Origin: Lachnospiraceae bacterium
GTDB lineage: Bacteria > Bacillota > Clostridia > Lachnospirales > Lachnospiraceae
Assembly: GCA_029098105.1 (NCBI GenBank)
Contig: JAQXNR010000003.1
Coordinates: 1-43,976, forward strand
Length of the DNA: 43,976 bases
Direction: 5' to 3'
The notes below the pieces were generated by a model. It was not told where the DNA came from, ran no database searches, and saw only the letters and a list, made by a program, of their open reading frames with translations. Positions within the stretch are counted from its first letter, which is position 1, and the number at the start of each line of letters is the position of its first letter. Made by a program: the position numbers and the translations under genes. This document shows, piece by piece, positions 24,865 through 33,188 of this stretch.

Positions 24865-26667
24865 TTACTGATTTTCTGCCCATACATTTTCTCCGTCCAC
24901 AGTAATTCTTCCCCGTCCATGCTGTTTGGAATAGTACATTGCCCAATCTGCATGATTGAGTAAATCTGCAGGATTGGAGCAGGTATTCGGGTAATCGGTC
25001 ACACCAATGCTGACATTAATCTTGACTACATCTCCGTTGTGATTCAACTCTGCCGCCTTAATTTTCTCGTGAATTTCTTCCACAATTGGAAGCAGTTCTT
25101 CCACATTCCGGTTCAGAAATGCCATCATGAATTCTTCACCGCCATAGCGCCCAAGAATTCCACCGTTTTTTTCCACAATCTCATTGGCAATGTGGGAAAC
25201 AGTTACAATCACCATGTCTCCAAAACTATGTCCATAAGTATCATTTACATTTTTGAACTTGTCAATATCAAACAGTGCCACAGCAATTGGCAACCTGCCA
25301 TCCATTGCGGAAGTCACATAATCACTGAACAGTTTATTAAAATGCCTGCGGTTATAAATACCTGTCAGTCCATCCCTTGTAGCCAGATTCTCCATGGTAG
25401 CATAAAGATTGGCATTTTTCACCGCAATTCCAATCTGGGTTGCAATGGAAAGGTAAAAACTACCGCTCTCAGAGTCAAAGTTTTTGGGGTCTTTGGAACC
25501 CAACACCAGCGCACCGCACATACCACCTTCCGTCAAAATCTGAATTCGAATCAGCGATTTTGTTCCCGACTTCTTTAAAAATGTATATTGCTCCGGCAGA
25601 GAATTTATATCAATCTGAAAATCTTCGTCAAAATGATGAATCTCAAATAGAATATTCTCTGCACTTTTCCGGAACTGTTCTTCTAAGTTGGCATCCTGGG
25701 GAACCTTGGCACAAATTAATGGGTAAGAATTTCCATAAATCAAGGCATCTACAAATAGTCCAACCGCACATATATTGTCCCAGTTAATCAGTACATTGGT
25801 AATCCGCTCTGCAAACTGCTCCATATCCTTTTCTGTGGATACAATTCCCAAAATCTCATTGTGCATCTTCATTTCCTGATTCTGTATCTGAATCGTTTCA
25901 TAAGCATTGGACAATTCAATCTTCTGCACTCCCAGCAAATTCACTGCCTCTTTGATTTTGGTACTCTGCTCACTCAGGGAACTGTTTTTCTGTAAAAGTT
26001 CTGCTTTTTCATGGTTCAGTTCTGAAATATAAGTAACATAATGGTCAAGGTAATTATAAATCTGCTCCACCAGAGTATACAAGGCAATACAGACAATTCC
26101 AATCAGCAAAATTATTTCTACCAGTGAGAGTCTAACCGGGGTCATCAGTGAAACCAGAATATATGTGACTGCAAAAAACGCTGCCATTGCCACCGCGGTT
26201 TTTTCTTTTTCCTCCGAATTGGTAAATTCAATACATTCAATATATTCTACAAAATATAAAATATAAACCGAAAATCCAAACAGTGCCGCAATCGCATTCA
26301 TTTCATAGGTCGCGCTGAAAAAAATAACACTTGCCACCAGATTCAGTTTTGTCCCCGTCAATATCCGGTGACGGAAATAATACCGCTTATAGCACATTAA
26401 ATAATCAATTCCATGAGAAATTACGACCCAGACCATTCCAATCACATTCATTGCCGAAATCGGGTTTTTGGAAGAAACCTGATACGCCATAAAGCAAACC
26501 ATCATAAACAATAGTATGGTATGCATATATATATGTTTTTTCTGTTGGGTAAAGCGCATCACTTCCAATTTGTCCTGAAAATCAATCTCTTCCCCTTCTC
26601 GCAAACTCTGGGCTCGTCTTTCCAGTTCTTCTGCGGAAGCCTCTTCCTTACTGTTATCTCTGCTCAT
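24865..26667 (-). CDS. Membrane diguanylate cyclase (GGDEF domain)
   Basis: Makes cyclic di-GMP from GTP. About 600 residues: a cytoplasmic acidic N-terminus (DNSKEEASAEELERR), about six membrane helices (roughly 48-205), a coiled coil (about 205-265), a GAF-like sensor (about 270-425) and a GGDEF domain starting TRDGLTGIYNRRHF. The active site reads GRYGGEEF, with metal site FDIDKFKNVNDTYGH. The product-inhibition RxxD is replaced by KNGG, so it probably lacks that feedback. Two in-frame ATGs fit; the later (26665-26667) is better spaced from GGAAGG, while the earlier (26671-26673) overlaps the stop of the upstream FtsA-like gene by one base (TGATG). Translational coupling with that gene is likely. 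Confidence 0.93.
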   Translation of the reverse strand: MSRDNSKEEASAEELERRAQSLREGEEIDFQDKLEVMRFTQQKKHIYMHTILLFMMVCFMAYQVSSKNPISAMNVIGMVWVVISHGIDYLMCYKRYYFRHRILTGTKLNLVASVIFFSATYEMNAIAALFGFSVYILYFVEYIECIEFTNSEEKEKTAVAMAAFFAVTYILVSLMTPVRLSLVEIILLIGIVCIALYTLVEQIYNYLDHYVTYISELNHEKAELLQKNSSLSEQSTKIKEAVNLLGVQKIELSNAYETIQIQNQEMKMHNEILGIVSTEKDMEQFAERITNVLINWDNICAVGLFVDALIYGNSYPLICAKVPQDANLEEQFRKSAENILFEIHHFDEDFQIDINSLPEQYTFLKKSGTKSLIRIQILTEGGMCGALVLGSKDPKNFDSESGSFYLSIATQIGIAVKNANLYATMENLATRDGLTGIYNRRHFNKLFSDYVTSAMDGRLPIAVALFDIDKFKNVNDTYGHSFGDMVIVTVSHIANEIVEKNGGILGRYGGEEFMMAFLNRNVEELLPIVEEIHEKIKAAELNHNGDVVKINVSIGVTDYPNTCSNPADLLNHADWAMYYSKQHGRGRITVDGENVWAENQ

Positions 26668-26672
26668 TCTCA

Positions 26673-28793
26673 TCAATCCTTCCAATAAATTCGAACCACA
26701 TCTCCCTCATGTAGCGGCTCTGTAAATCCAACCTCTGTATCATTCAACATGGTTACCAGGGTACTTCCCCCCATAACCGACAAATCAAAGGGGTAAAAAT
26801 CCAGAATATCTACAAATATATATTCTGCTTTATGTTTCAGCGTAACGGGTTGTCCATTTACCTCAATATGTACCTCTCTGGGTTCCTGTACTACATCTTC
26901 TGCTACTTCCTGAGGTGGCTTTTCCGCCTCCGGCTGTTTTTCATCAAGTATCTCAGTTGCCGGCTCCAAGGTGGCAGCGGTCAACTCTTCAGCACTCTTT
27001 TCCTCTTCTGGCAGCGTCTTTTCCAGTTCAGCCAAGTGTTCCTCGTTCTCTGCCCAGTTAATCATATAATTGTCATAAATACGGTCCTTTTTTCCTGCCG
27101 CTTCATGGTTGATGTAAAAGGAAACGTTTTTCGGCAAATCCAGAAACAACAGTAACTGCTCCACCGTATAGTAATCCAGAATCACCACCTGGTCATTGTT
27201 CTGAATGCTATAGTATTCTGACTTCAACTCCCCATTTACCATAACATACCGTGGACAGGTAACGGTCTGACCATTTACCCGGAAATGGATTTTGTCGGAG
27301 TATTCTGGCAAATGTCCAACCTCCTGGTATGCCGGCTCTCCCACCGTGGATTGGGTAATCACGATTTTATCATTCTGCACGATTGGCGTTGTCATACTCA
27401 CTTCTTTCTGGTTCAGACGAATCACCGCCGCCTCTCCTTTACTTCCCCGGACAATCCGCTGTCTGCCGTTAATTGTAAAAGTAATATCCGCTCCTCTTTG
27501 CGGGAACAATAATGCATTGGGGAATCCCACTGCCGCTGCCGCATCCATAACCGTAAGTTTATTGTTGTTATAAAGTTTTACCCGTTCGCCATTCACATGA
27601 ACAAAAATAAAATTGTTCTTCTTTTCATAATAATTGATACAGATTCCGATAGGTGTTACATACAGAGCATCCTTGCGTAGAGAATCATCCAACATATCAA
27701 TATTCCCCATTACTTCTGGACCACGAAGTGCCACACGGTTGGGAACCAGTCCCAGATGCTCCGCCAGTTCTTTTGTGAAATTAGTGACCTTTCCGCCACC
27801 CCCCACAACAAATACGGCGCTAACTGCTTTTCCACCATTCAACTCCTTGATTTTCTCCGCAATCTGAGAAGTCATTGCCGAAACCTCCGGCTTTAAATCC
27901 GCATCCAGTTCTTCCCGGGTAATCTTTTGCTTGTCCCCCATAATATCCTTGTACTGCATACTTTTTTTGCCAGGTGCCATCATTTTAATTTTTTCTGCAG
28001 TCTGAAAATCCACCAGGTATTTCTGAACAAGAACCTCAGTCAGTTTATCCCCTGCAAAAGGAATCATACCATAAGCAACCACACTTCCATCCTTTGTAAT
28101 ACAAATATCCGAGGTTCCTGCCCCCACATCTACCAGAGCAATGTTCAAAAGACGGTACTGCTCCGGAATTGCCACATTCATGGCAGCAATGGGCTCCAAC
28201 GTCAGATTGACGACTTCCAATCCGGCCTCAGACACAGCTGCGTAAAGACCATCCACAACATCTTCCGGCAAAAAAGTTGCCAGTACCTCGGCTCCAATTC
28301 TCCGGGCTTTATGCCCCAGAAGATTACCAATGGCAAAACCATTGAGCAGGTAACGTATTACGGTATAACCCACACAGAAAAACTTCACATCACTCTCGTT
28401 TTCCTGAAGAATCATTTCGTTTGCCTTTTCCACACCAAGCATATCCAGCGTGTAGACCATTTCTTCATCCACTACCGCCTCCGATTCCAATTCCTCCTCG
28501 CATACGCCTACTGCGGTCTTCAATACTCGTCCTGCCGCTGCAATACAGACCTCTTTCAAGGTAATATGGAGTTTTTTCTCCAGTTGCTCCTTCACTTCGC
28601 AAATCGTTTCCGCCACCTTGGAAATGTCGTGAATTTGTCCATCCAGCATGGCTCTTGTCTCATGAAAACGTTCCACTTGGGCTACAATCTGGAATCGGTT
28701 CCGGGCATCCTTATATCCAACCGTCCCCACAATACTTCGTGTTCCAATATCCAGACCAAACACAACCTCCTGACCATTATACAATGCCGGCAT
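26673..28793 (-). CDS. FtsA-like ATPase with long C-terminal extension of repeated modules
   Basis: A 706-residue protein. Residues 1-390 are an actin-like ATPase of the FtsA/PilM group: VFGLDIGTRSIVG (11-23), LVDVGAGTSDICIT (220-233) and VFVVGGGGKVTN (327-338). True FtsA is about 420 residues and ends in a membrane-binding helix; here there are about 310 extra residues and no such helix is visible. The extension contains four VNG- or ING-starting segments (FVHVNGERVKLYNNN at 397, ITFTINGRQRIVRG at 437, FRVNGQTVT at 504, IEVNGQPVTLKHK at 643), suggestive of small beta-rich (beta-grasp-like) modules, and an acidic Pro/Glu linker (582-640). AGGAGG precedes the ATG. The gene overlaps the GGDEF gene start and follows coaE. 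A cell-division or envelope role is inferred from the ATPase fold. Confidence 0.85.
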   Translation of the reverse strand: MPALYNGQEVVFGLDIGTRSIVGTVGYKDARNRFQIVAQVERFHETRAMLDGQIHDISKVAETICEVKEQLEKKLHITLKEVCIAAAGRVLKTAVGVCEEELESEAVVDEEMVYTLDMLGVEKANEMILQENESDVKFFCVGYTVIRYLLNGFAIGNLLGHKARRIGAEVLATFLPEDVVDGLYAAVSEAGLEVVNLTLEPIAAMNVAIPEQYRLLNIALVDVGAGTSDICITKDGSVVAYGMIPFAGDKLTEVLVQKYLVDFQTAEKIKMMAPGKKSMQYKDIMGDKQKITREELDADLKPEVSAMTSQIAEKIKELNGGKAVSAVFVVGGGGKVTNFTKELAEHLGLVPNRVALRGPEVMGNIDMLDDSLRKDALYVTPIGICINYYEKKNNFIFVHVNGERVKLYNNNKLTVMDAAAAVGFPNALLFPQRGADITFTINGRQRIVRGSKGEAAVIRLNQKEVSMTTPIVQNDKIVITQSTVGEPAYQEVGHLPEYSDKIHFRVNGQTVTCPRYVMVNGELKSEYYSIQNNDQVVILDYYTVEQLLLFLDLPKNVSFYINHEAAGKKDRIYDNYMINWAENEEHLAELEKTLPEEEKSAEELTAATLEPATEILDEKQPEAEKPPQEVAEDVVQEPREVHIEVNGQPVTLKHKAEYIFVDILDFYPFDLSVMGGSTLVTMLNDTEVGFTEPLHEGDVVRIYWKD

Positions 28794-28821
28794 TTTTTCA
28801 TTCCTCCTGCTTCTTTTCTAT

Positions 28822-29400
28822 CTATACCAACAGACAATCCAATTGTCGCTTTAACTCATCCATTGAGCCATTATTCACTATGACCCGGTCGCTCTCCTGT
28901 AAAAAAGTCTCCCGGTCAAGTTGTTGCGCCATAATCGCTCTGCATTTTTCCCGGGTGTATCCTCTGCTTTCCATTAAGCGCCGGATACGCACTTCTTCAC
29001 TGGCATCTACATACCAGAATTCGTCACAGACATCCCGGTATCCCTCTTCAATCAGTAGTGCTGCCTCCACTGCCACATGGGAATAGTGCTGCCGTTGCTT
29101 AACAATCTGCTTTTCGATGTCCCTGCGGACCGCGGGATGTACGATTCCGTTCAGAGTCTGTCGCTTACTTTCATCGGAAAATACAATCGCTGCCAGACGT
29201 TCCCGGTCTAATTCTCCGTTCTCTTTAAGCACCTCGGTTCCCAGCCATTTTATAATCTGGCGGTAAACTTCTCCACCCTGTTTTTGCAGTTCTCTTGCCA
29301 CTTCATCCGCCAGTATTGTATATACTGAATAGTGTTCTCCCATGTACTGCATCACCGTACTTTTCCCGGCTCCAATCCCACCGGTAATTCCGATTACCAT
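28822..29400 (-). CDS. coaE: Dephospho-CoA kinase
   Basis: Phosphorylates dephospho-CoA, the final step of CoA synthesis. It is 192 residues: MVIGITGGIGAGKSTVMQYM at the start (P-loop 7-15), ADEVARELQ, NGIVHPAVRRDIEKQ and EEGYRDVCDEFWYVD. The start is the ATG at 29398-29400, with AGGAG seven bases upstream; a TTG further up would overlap nothing but lacks conservation. It follows polA by 27 bp, an arrangement common in Firmicutes. Confidence 0.95.
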   Translation of the reverse strand: MVIGITGGIGAGKSTVMQYMGEHYSVYTILADEVARELQKQGGEVYRQIIKWLGTEVLKENGELDRERLAAIVFSDESKRQTLNGIVHPAVRRDIEKQIVKQRQHYSHVAVEAALLIEEGYRDVCDEFWYVDASEEVRIRRLMESRGYTREKCRAIMAQQLDRETFLQESDRVIVNNGSMDELKRQLDCLLV

Positions 29401-29427
29401 ACTGTCACTCCTATTCCTTTCCAAACA

Positions 29428-32394
29428 TTACTTTGCATCGTACCAGTTGTCCCCCACATTCATATCCACCAGCAAATCCACAGACAAAGAAGCGGCTCCG
29501 GTCATTGCCTCTTTCAAAATCGCCTTCACCTGCTCCAATTCCTCTTTACGGGTTTCTACCACCAGTTCATCGTGAATCTGCAAAACCAGTCTGGATTGTA
29601 AATTTTGTTTCACCAGTCCCCGGTAAGTTCGAATCATGGCAATCTTCATAATATCTGCCGCCGTTCCCTGAATCGGGGAATTCATCGCTACCCGCTCTCC
29701 AAAACTTCTCTGGTTATAATTGGTAGAATGAAGTTCCGGAATCGGACGAATTCGTCCATACAGCGTAGTCACCTGTCCATTTTTCCGTCCTTCCTCCACC
29801 ATTCCATCCAAGTATGCCTTAATTCCAGGGTAGGTTTCAAAATAGCGTTCCATATAATCTGCCGCCTCTTTCCGGCTGATGTTCAAATCCACACTCAGAC
29901 CGTGGGCACTGATTCCATAAACAATTCCAAAATTCACCGCCTTGGCATTGCGCCGCTGCAACGGTGTCACTTCATCAAAGGGTACATGAAATACCTGGGA
30001 AGCAGTCAAGGCATGAATGTCCTGTCCACTGGCATAGGCCTCTCTTAACTTTTCATCCCCCGACATGTGAGCCAGAATACGCAACTCAATCTGGGAGTAA
30101 TCTGCATCTACTAAAACGCAGTCCTCTTGGGCTAAAAAGACTTTGCGAATCTCTCTTCCCAACGGTGTACGCATCGGAATATTTTGTAAATTGGGCTCTG
30201 TGGAACTGATTCTTCCCGTAGCAGTAACCGTCTGGTTAAAATGTCCATGAATTCTGCCATCCGGGGAAATAAAGGCAGCCAACCCCTCGGCATAGGTCGA
30301 ATGCAGTTTCGTCAACTGACGGTACTCCAGAATATCCGCTACAATGGGATATATCGGTTTCAACCCTTCCAGCACTTCTGCACTGGTAGAATACCCGGTT
30401 TTCGTCTTTTTTCCACTGGGCAGTCCCATCTCCTCAAATAGTACAACCCCCAACTGTTTTGGGGAATTAATATTAAATTCATGCCCCGCCTGCTCATAAA
30501 TGGATTGTTCCAGACGATTAATACTCCCCATCAGGCGGTCGCCATACTGACGCAAAGCCTCTCTTTTTACAACGACACCATTATACTCCATTTCGTAAAG
30601 GGTATACAGCGTAGGCATCTCAATCTGGCAGAACAACTGCCACATTCCTGTCTCCTGCAGTTGTTTCCTCAAAACGGATTCACACAGCATCCCCACCTGT
30701 GCCTCCTGGGCACAACAAAAATACAACTGGGAGCGTTTCTCCGGCTCCAACTGGGAAATCTCCTGTTTTCCCATGATTTCTTCCCGGTTTCCAATGCCAT
30801 AAGCATAATCCAGGCTGACCTCATAGGGAGAATATTTAGATTTCAGTGGATTCAACAGATATGCTGCAACCGACAAATCAAAGGCAGGTAATGGCTCCTG
30901 CTCCTGCATGATCAAATCATGACGCAACTGTGTGTCCAGAAATACAAGTTGCTGCTTTACATCAAAAGCAGTTACCTGAACCGATTCCCGGTAAAAACGA
31001 TGGACCAGCGTTCTCAACTGTTCCTGGGAATAAGCATCTTCCTGTAATAACACACTTTCCCCTTCCTGAAAAGCAAAGGCTAAGGCAAAAATATGTTGTT
31101 CCATCCCCTTTTTTGTTTGTAGCGCAGAATCTTCCTTTTCTTTCTTTGATTCCCCCATAAAATCAAATAAGGACAACTGTTGCTCCGTCTCTGTCTCCGG
31201 CTGCAATGCCTGAATACATAAAGACAAGGCAACTTTTCCGGACTTCTGTGCTGCCTCTATATACTGCTCCAATTCTTTTGGAGCCGGATTCACTACATTC
31301 AACGGGGCTCTTGACGCTGCCCGTTCGCCCTCTAAAAATGCCTCATCAATCTGTTCCACTGACAGAGATTGAAATTCCAATTCGTGAAGCACCTTCTCCA
31401 GTTCATCCACTTTCAACCGGGTTGTCAGGGAATCCAGAGTAACCTCCGGCAGCGGTATATCCCGCTTAATCGTTGCCAGTTCCCGGCTTAATCGGGAAGC
31501 CTTCTCCCCCACCAGTTCTGAGTCACTTTCTGCTAGAAGGTATTTCAGTGGAGAACGCTTAATGTCCAATTCTTCCTTCCAGCGCTGTTTTACCTGATTC
31601 TGTCCTGTCTCATCCAAATTCCGGATTTCATCATACATTGCCTCTATAGAAGGGTATGCATTTGCCAAAGCAATTGCCGTCTTTTCCCCGACACCCTTCA
31701 CACCGGGAATATTGTCCGCTGTATCCCCCGCCAACTGTTTTACCATAACCGTTTTTTCCGGTAAAAATCCAAACTCCTGAAATACCAGTTCCGGTGTTAA
31801 GTAAAGCATGGAATCCGGCACAATATAATCTGATTGCTTTATATGATGTCTGCGGTAAAATTCCTGTGCCTTTGTGGAACTGGAAGTAACCATCCACAAA
31901 GAAACCCCTTCCTCTACTAATTGCAGGTAATCCCTGTCCTTCGTCATAATCGAAATAGGCACCTGAGACTTTAATTTGGAGCAAAGACTTCCCGCATAAT
32001 CATCCGCTTCAAACTCCTCAGAAGCAAACTGCTGTACACCAATCCGTTCCAACACCTGCTGACACAAAGCAAACTGTTCCTTCAGCGGCTGGGGAGTCGT
32101 CTTACGATTACCCTTATAAGCATCATACAGTTCCCTGCGAAACGTATCCCTGGTCAAATCCCAGCAGACTGCCATATATTTCGGCTTCTGGGATTGTAAA
32201 ATAGACAACAGCGTTTTAAAAAAGCCGAATACTCCATTTGTATACACACCACCACTGGTCTGCATCAATTTATAGTAATAGGGGGTTTTTTCCTCCTCCG
32301 TCTTCGCATACAATATTTCTCTTGGCAGATTGCCATAATACTGTGTAGACAAAAGGCTCGAACCATCTATTATTAGTAAAAAATCATTTGTCAT
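29428..32394 (-). CDS. polA: DNA polymerase I
   Basis: Gap-filling and Okazaki-fragment polymerase, 988 residues, longer than the usual 850-930. Order: 5' nuclease (about 1-345; FEADDYAGSLCSKLKS, TKDRDYLQLV, GVKGVGEKTA), a degenerate 3'-5' exonuclease region (about 370-590) and the polymerase (about 600-988; motif A DADYSQIELRILA, motif B RRNAKAVNFGIVYG, motif C QIHDELVVE). The exonuclease catalytic D-x-E is missing (VALSLCIQALQPE), so no proofreading is expected. A QLSLF sequence at 406-410 in that region resembles the sliding-clamp-binding motif. The start ATG overlaps the anti-sigma-like gene end by 11 bp; GGGAG lies ten bases upstream. Confidence 0.95.
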   Translation of the reverse strand: MTNDFLLIIDGSSLLSTQYYGNLPREILYAKTEEEKTPYYYKLMQTSGGVYTNGVFGFFKTLLSILQSQKPKYMAVCWDLTRDTFRRELYDAYKGNRKTTPQPLKEQFALCQQVLERIGVQQFASEEFEADDYAGSLCSKLKSQVPISIMTKDRDYLQLVEEGVSLWMVTSSSTKAQEFYRRHHIKQSDYIVPDSMLYLTPELVFQEFGFLPEKTVMVKQLAGDTADNIPGVKGVGEKTAIALANAYPSIEAMYDEIRNLDETGQNQVKQRWKEELDIKRSPLKYLLAESDSELVGEKASRLSRELATIKRDIPLPEVTLDSLTTRLKVDELEKVLHELEFQSLSVEQIDEAFLEGERAASRAPLNVVNPAPKELEQYIEAAQKSGKVALSLCIQALQPETETEQQLSLFDFMGESKKEKEDSALQTKKGMEQHIFALAFAFQEGESVLLQEDAYSQEQLRTLVHRFYRESVQVTAFDVKQQLVFLDTQLRHDLIMQEQEPLPAFDLSVAAYLLNPLKSKYSPYEVSLDYAYGIGNREEIMGKQEISQLEPEKRSQLYFCCAQEAQVGMLCESVLRKQLQETGMWQLFCQIEMPTLYTLYEMEYNGVVVKREALRQYGDRLMGSINRLEQSIYEQAGHEFNINSPKQLGVVLFEEMGLPSGKKTKTGYSTSAEVLEGLKPIYPIVADILEYRQLTKLHSTYAEGLAAFISPDGRIHGHFNQTVTATGRISSTEPNLQNIPMRTPLGREIRKVFLAQEDCVLVDADYSQIELRILAHMSGDEKLREAYASGQDIHALTASQVFHVPFDEVTPLQRRNAKAVNFGIVYGISAHGLSVDLNISRKEAADYMERYFETYPGIKAYLDGMVEEGRKNGQVTTLYGRIRPIPELHSTNYNQRSFGERVAMNSPIQGTAADIMKIAMIRTYRGLVKQNLQSRLVLQIHDELVVETRKEELEQVKAILKEAMTGAASLSVDLLVDMNVGDNWYDAK

Positions 32395-32848
32395 TGTGAA
32401 TAATCTCCCTTAGAGAAGGGGGTTCATAAGAACCCGCTTCATAAATATAATATTTTGTCTGATTATAAAAATAATGCTCTCCCCGCTCTTCCAACTGCTG
32501 CGTCATCACTTTCTGAGAATGATCCTCCTGTTCAAAGTATCCAAGTAGAATACCAAAAAGGGACATACAAATACCAATCACCACAATCTGAATACGGGTT
32601 CGTTTCTGACGCTGAATGCGGGAAAGTTGCTTTTTCAATTTAGCAGAAAGTTCTTTTTGAAAGTTGACCGCAATCTGGTCACCTGCCTCCAACCGCCGCA
32701 TACCCTCCAGCATAATATAATTAATCTCCAATTCCTCATAACAATCGGAACAGGATTGAATGTGACGAATAAAGGGTTCTAACTGTTCCGAAGGCAGTTG
32801 GTTGTCCATATATAAATGAATTAAGGAACGCACGGTTCTGCAATCCAT
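32384..32848 (-). CDS. Anti-sigma-factor-like zinc-finger membrane protein
   Basis: A 154-residue protein with an N-terminal zf-HC2-like domain, MDCRTVRSLIHLYMDNQLP, then FIRHIQSCSDCYEEL (H-x3-C-x2-C), followed by one membrane helix IQIVVIGICMSLFGILLGYF (about 86-105) and an extracellular tail of about 45 residues. This is the layout of anti-sigma factors that hold ECF sigma factors at the membrane, but no sigma gene is adjacent, so the partner is unknown. The start at 32846-32848 is backed by TAGGAGG; the frame stays open further upstream. It overlaps polA by 11 bp and probably shares its transcript. Confidence 0.82.
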   Translation of the reverse strand: MDCRTVRSLIHLYMDNQLPSEQLEPFIRHIQSCSDCYEELEINYIMLEGMRRLEAGDQIAVNFQKELSAKLKKQLSRIQRQKRTRIQIVVIGICMSLFGILLGYFEQEDHSQKVMTQQLEERGEHYFYNQTKYYIYEAGSYEPPSLREIIHNDK

Positions 32849-32932
32849 AAAATTACCTCCTAACCCCTTCGAACATCCCTGATTCAAGTTATACTCCTGC
32901 ATAAATCCAACATCAGGACTCCCTTAGGTCAA

Positions 32933-32941
32933 ATTATAACA
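32933..32941 (-). promoter_or_regulatory. Extended -10 promoter for the anti-sigma/polA unit
   Basis: On the minus strand TGTTATAAT (plus 32933-32941) is an extended -10 (TG-N-TATAAT). No good -35 is 16-18 bp upstream. The leader of about 80 nt contains an inverted repeat CCTGAT...ATCAGG. It diverges from the tRNA promoter. Confidence 0.5.
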
Positions 32942-32982
32942 TAAAACACACTAGAAATCTTCTACTATTTTAAAATTTTGTA

Positions 32983-33011
32983 TTGACTTATTCTCTCAAA
33001 TCAGATATACT
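32983..33011 (+). promoter_or_regulatory. Promoter of tRNA-Leu
   Basis: TTGACT (32983-32988), a 17-bp spacer and TATACT (33006-33011), 24 bp before the mature tRNA 5' end. Confidence 0.85.
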
Positions 33012-33035
33012 ATCAAACGTTGAGTGATTCAACAA

Positions 33036-33118
33036 GCGGATGTGGCGGAATGGCAGACGCAGCAGACTCAAAATCTGCCGGTGGTGACATCGTGCGGGTT
33101 CAAGTCCCGCCATCCGCA
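33036..33118 (+). tRNA. tRNA-Leu (anticodon CAA)
   Basis: An 83-nt tRNA. The acceptor stem pairs GCGGATG (33036-33042) with CATCCGC (33111-33117), discriminator A at 33118. The anticodon stem-loop is GCAGA-CTCAAAA-TCTGC, giving anticodon CAA (reads UUG). A long variable arm and TPsiC loop GGTTCAAGTC are as expected for a class II leucine tRNA. CCA is not encoded. It is a single-gene unit with its own promoter and terminator. Confidence 0.96.
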
Positions 33119-33120
33119 TA

Positions 33121-33163
33121 AAAAAGCGCGAAACCGTTCCGGGTTCGCGCTTTTATTTTACTC
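33121..33163. terminator. Bidirectional intrinsic terminator between tRNA-Leu and the YhgE gene
   Basis: AAAAGCGCGAA and TTCGCGCTTTT form an 11-bp stem with an inner CCG/CGG pairing, followed by TTTTATTTTA on the plus strand. On the minus strand the same hairpin is followed by TTTTTT, so it can also end the convergent YhgE-cassette transcript. Confidence 0.92.
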
Positions 33164-33188
33164 TTTTACTCTCTTTTCTCTCTGCTAT

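Noticed and set aside
27927-28883. A long open frame (318 codons) on the plus strand opposite the FtsA-like gene
   Set aside because: It is antisense to a clearly conserved coding region, has no ribosome binding site and no recognisable protein features; third-position bias of the real gene explains it.
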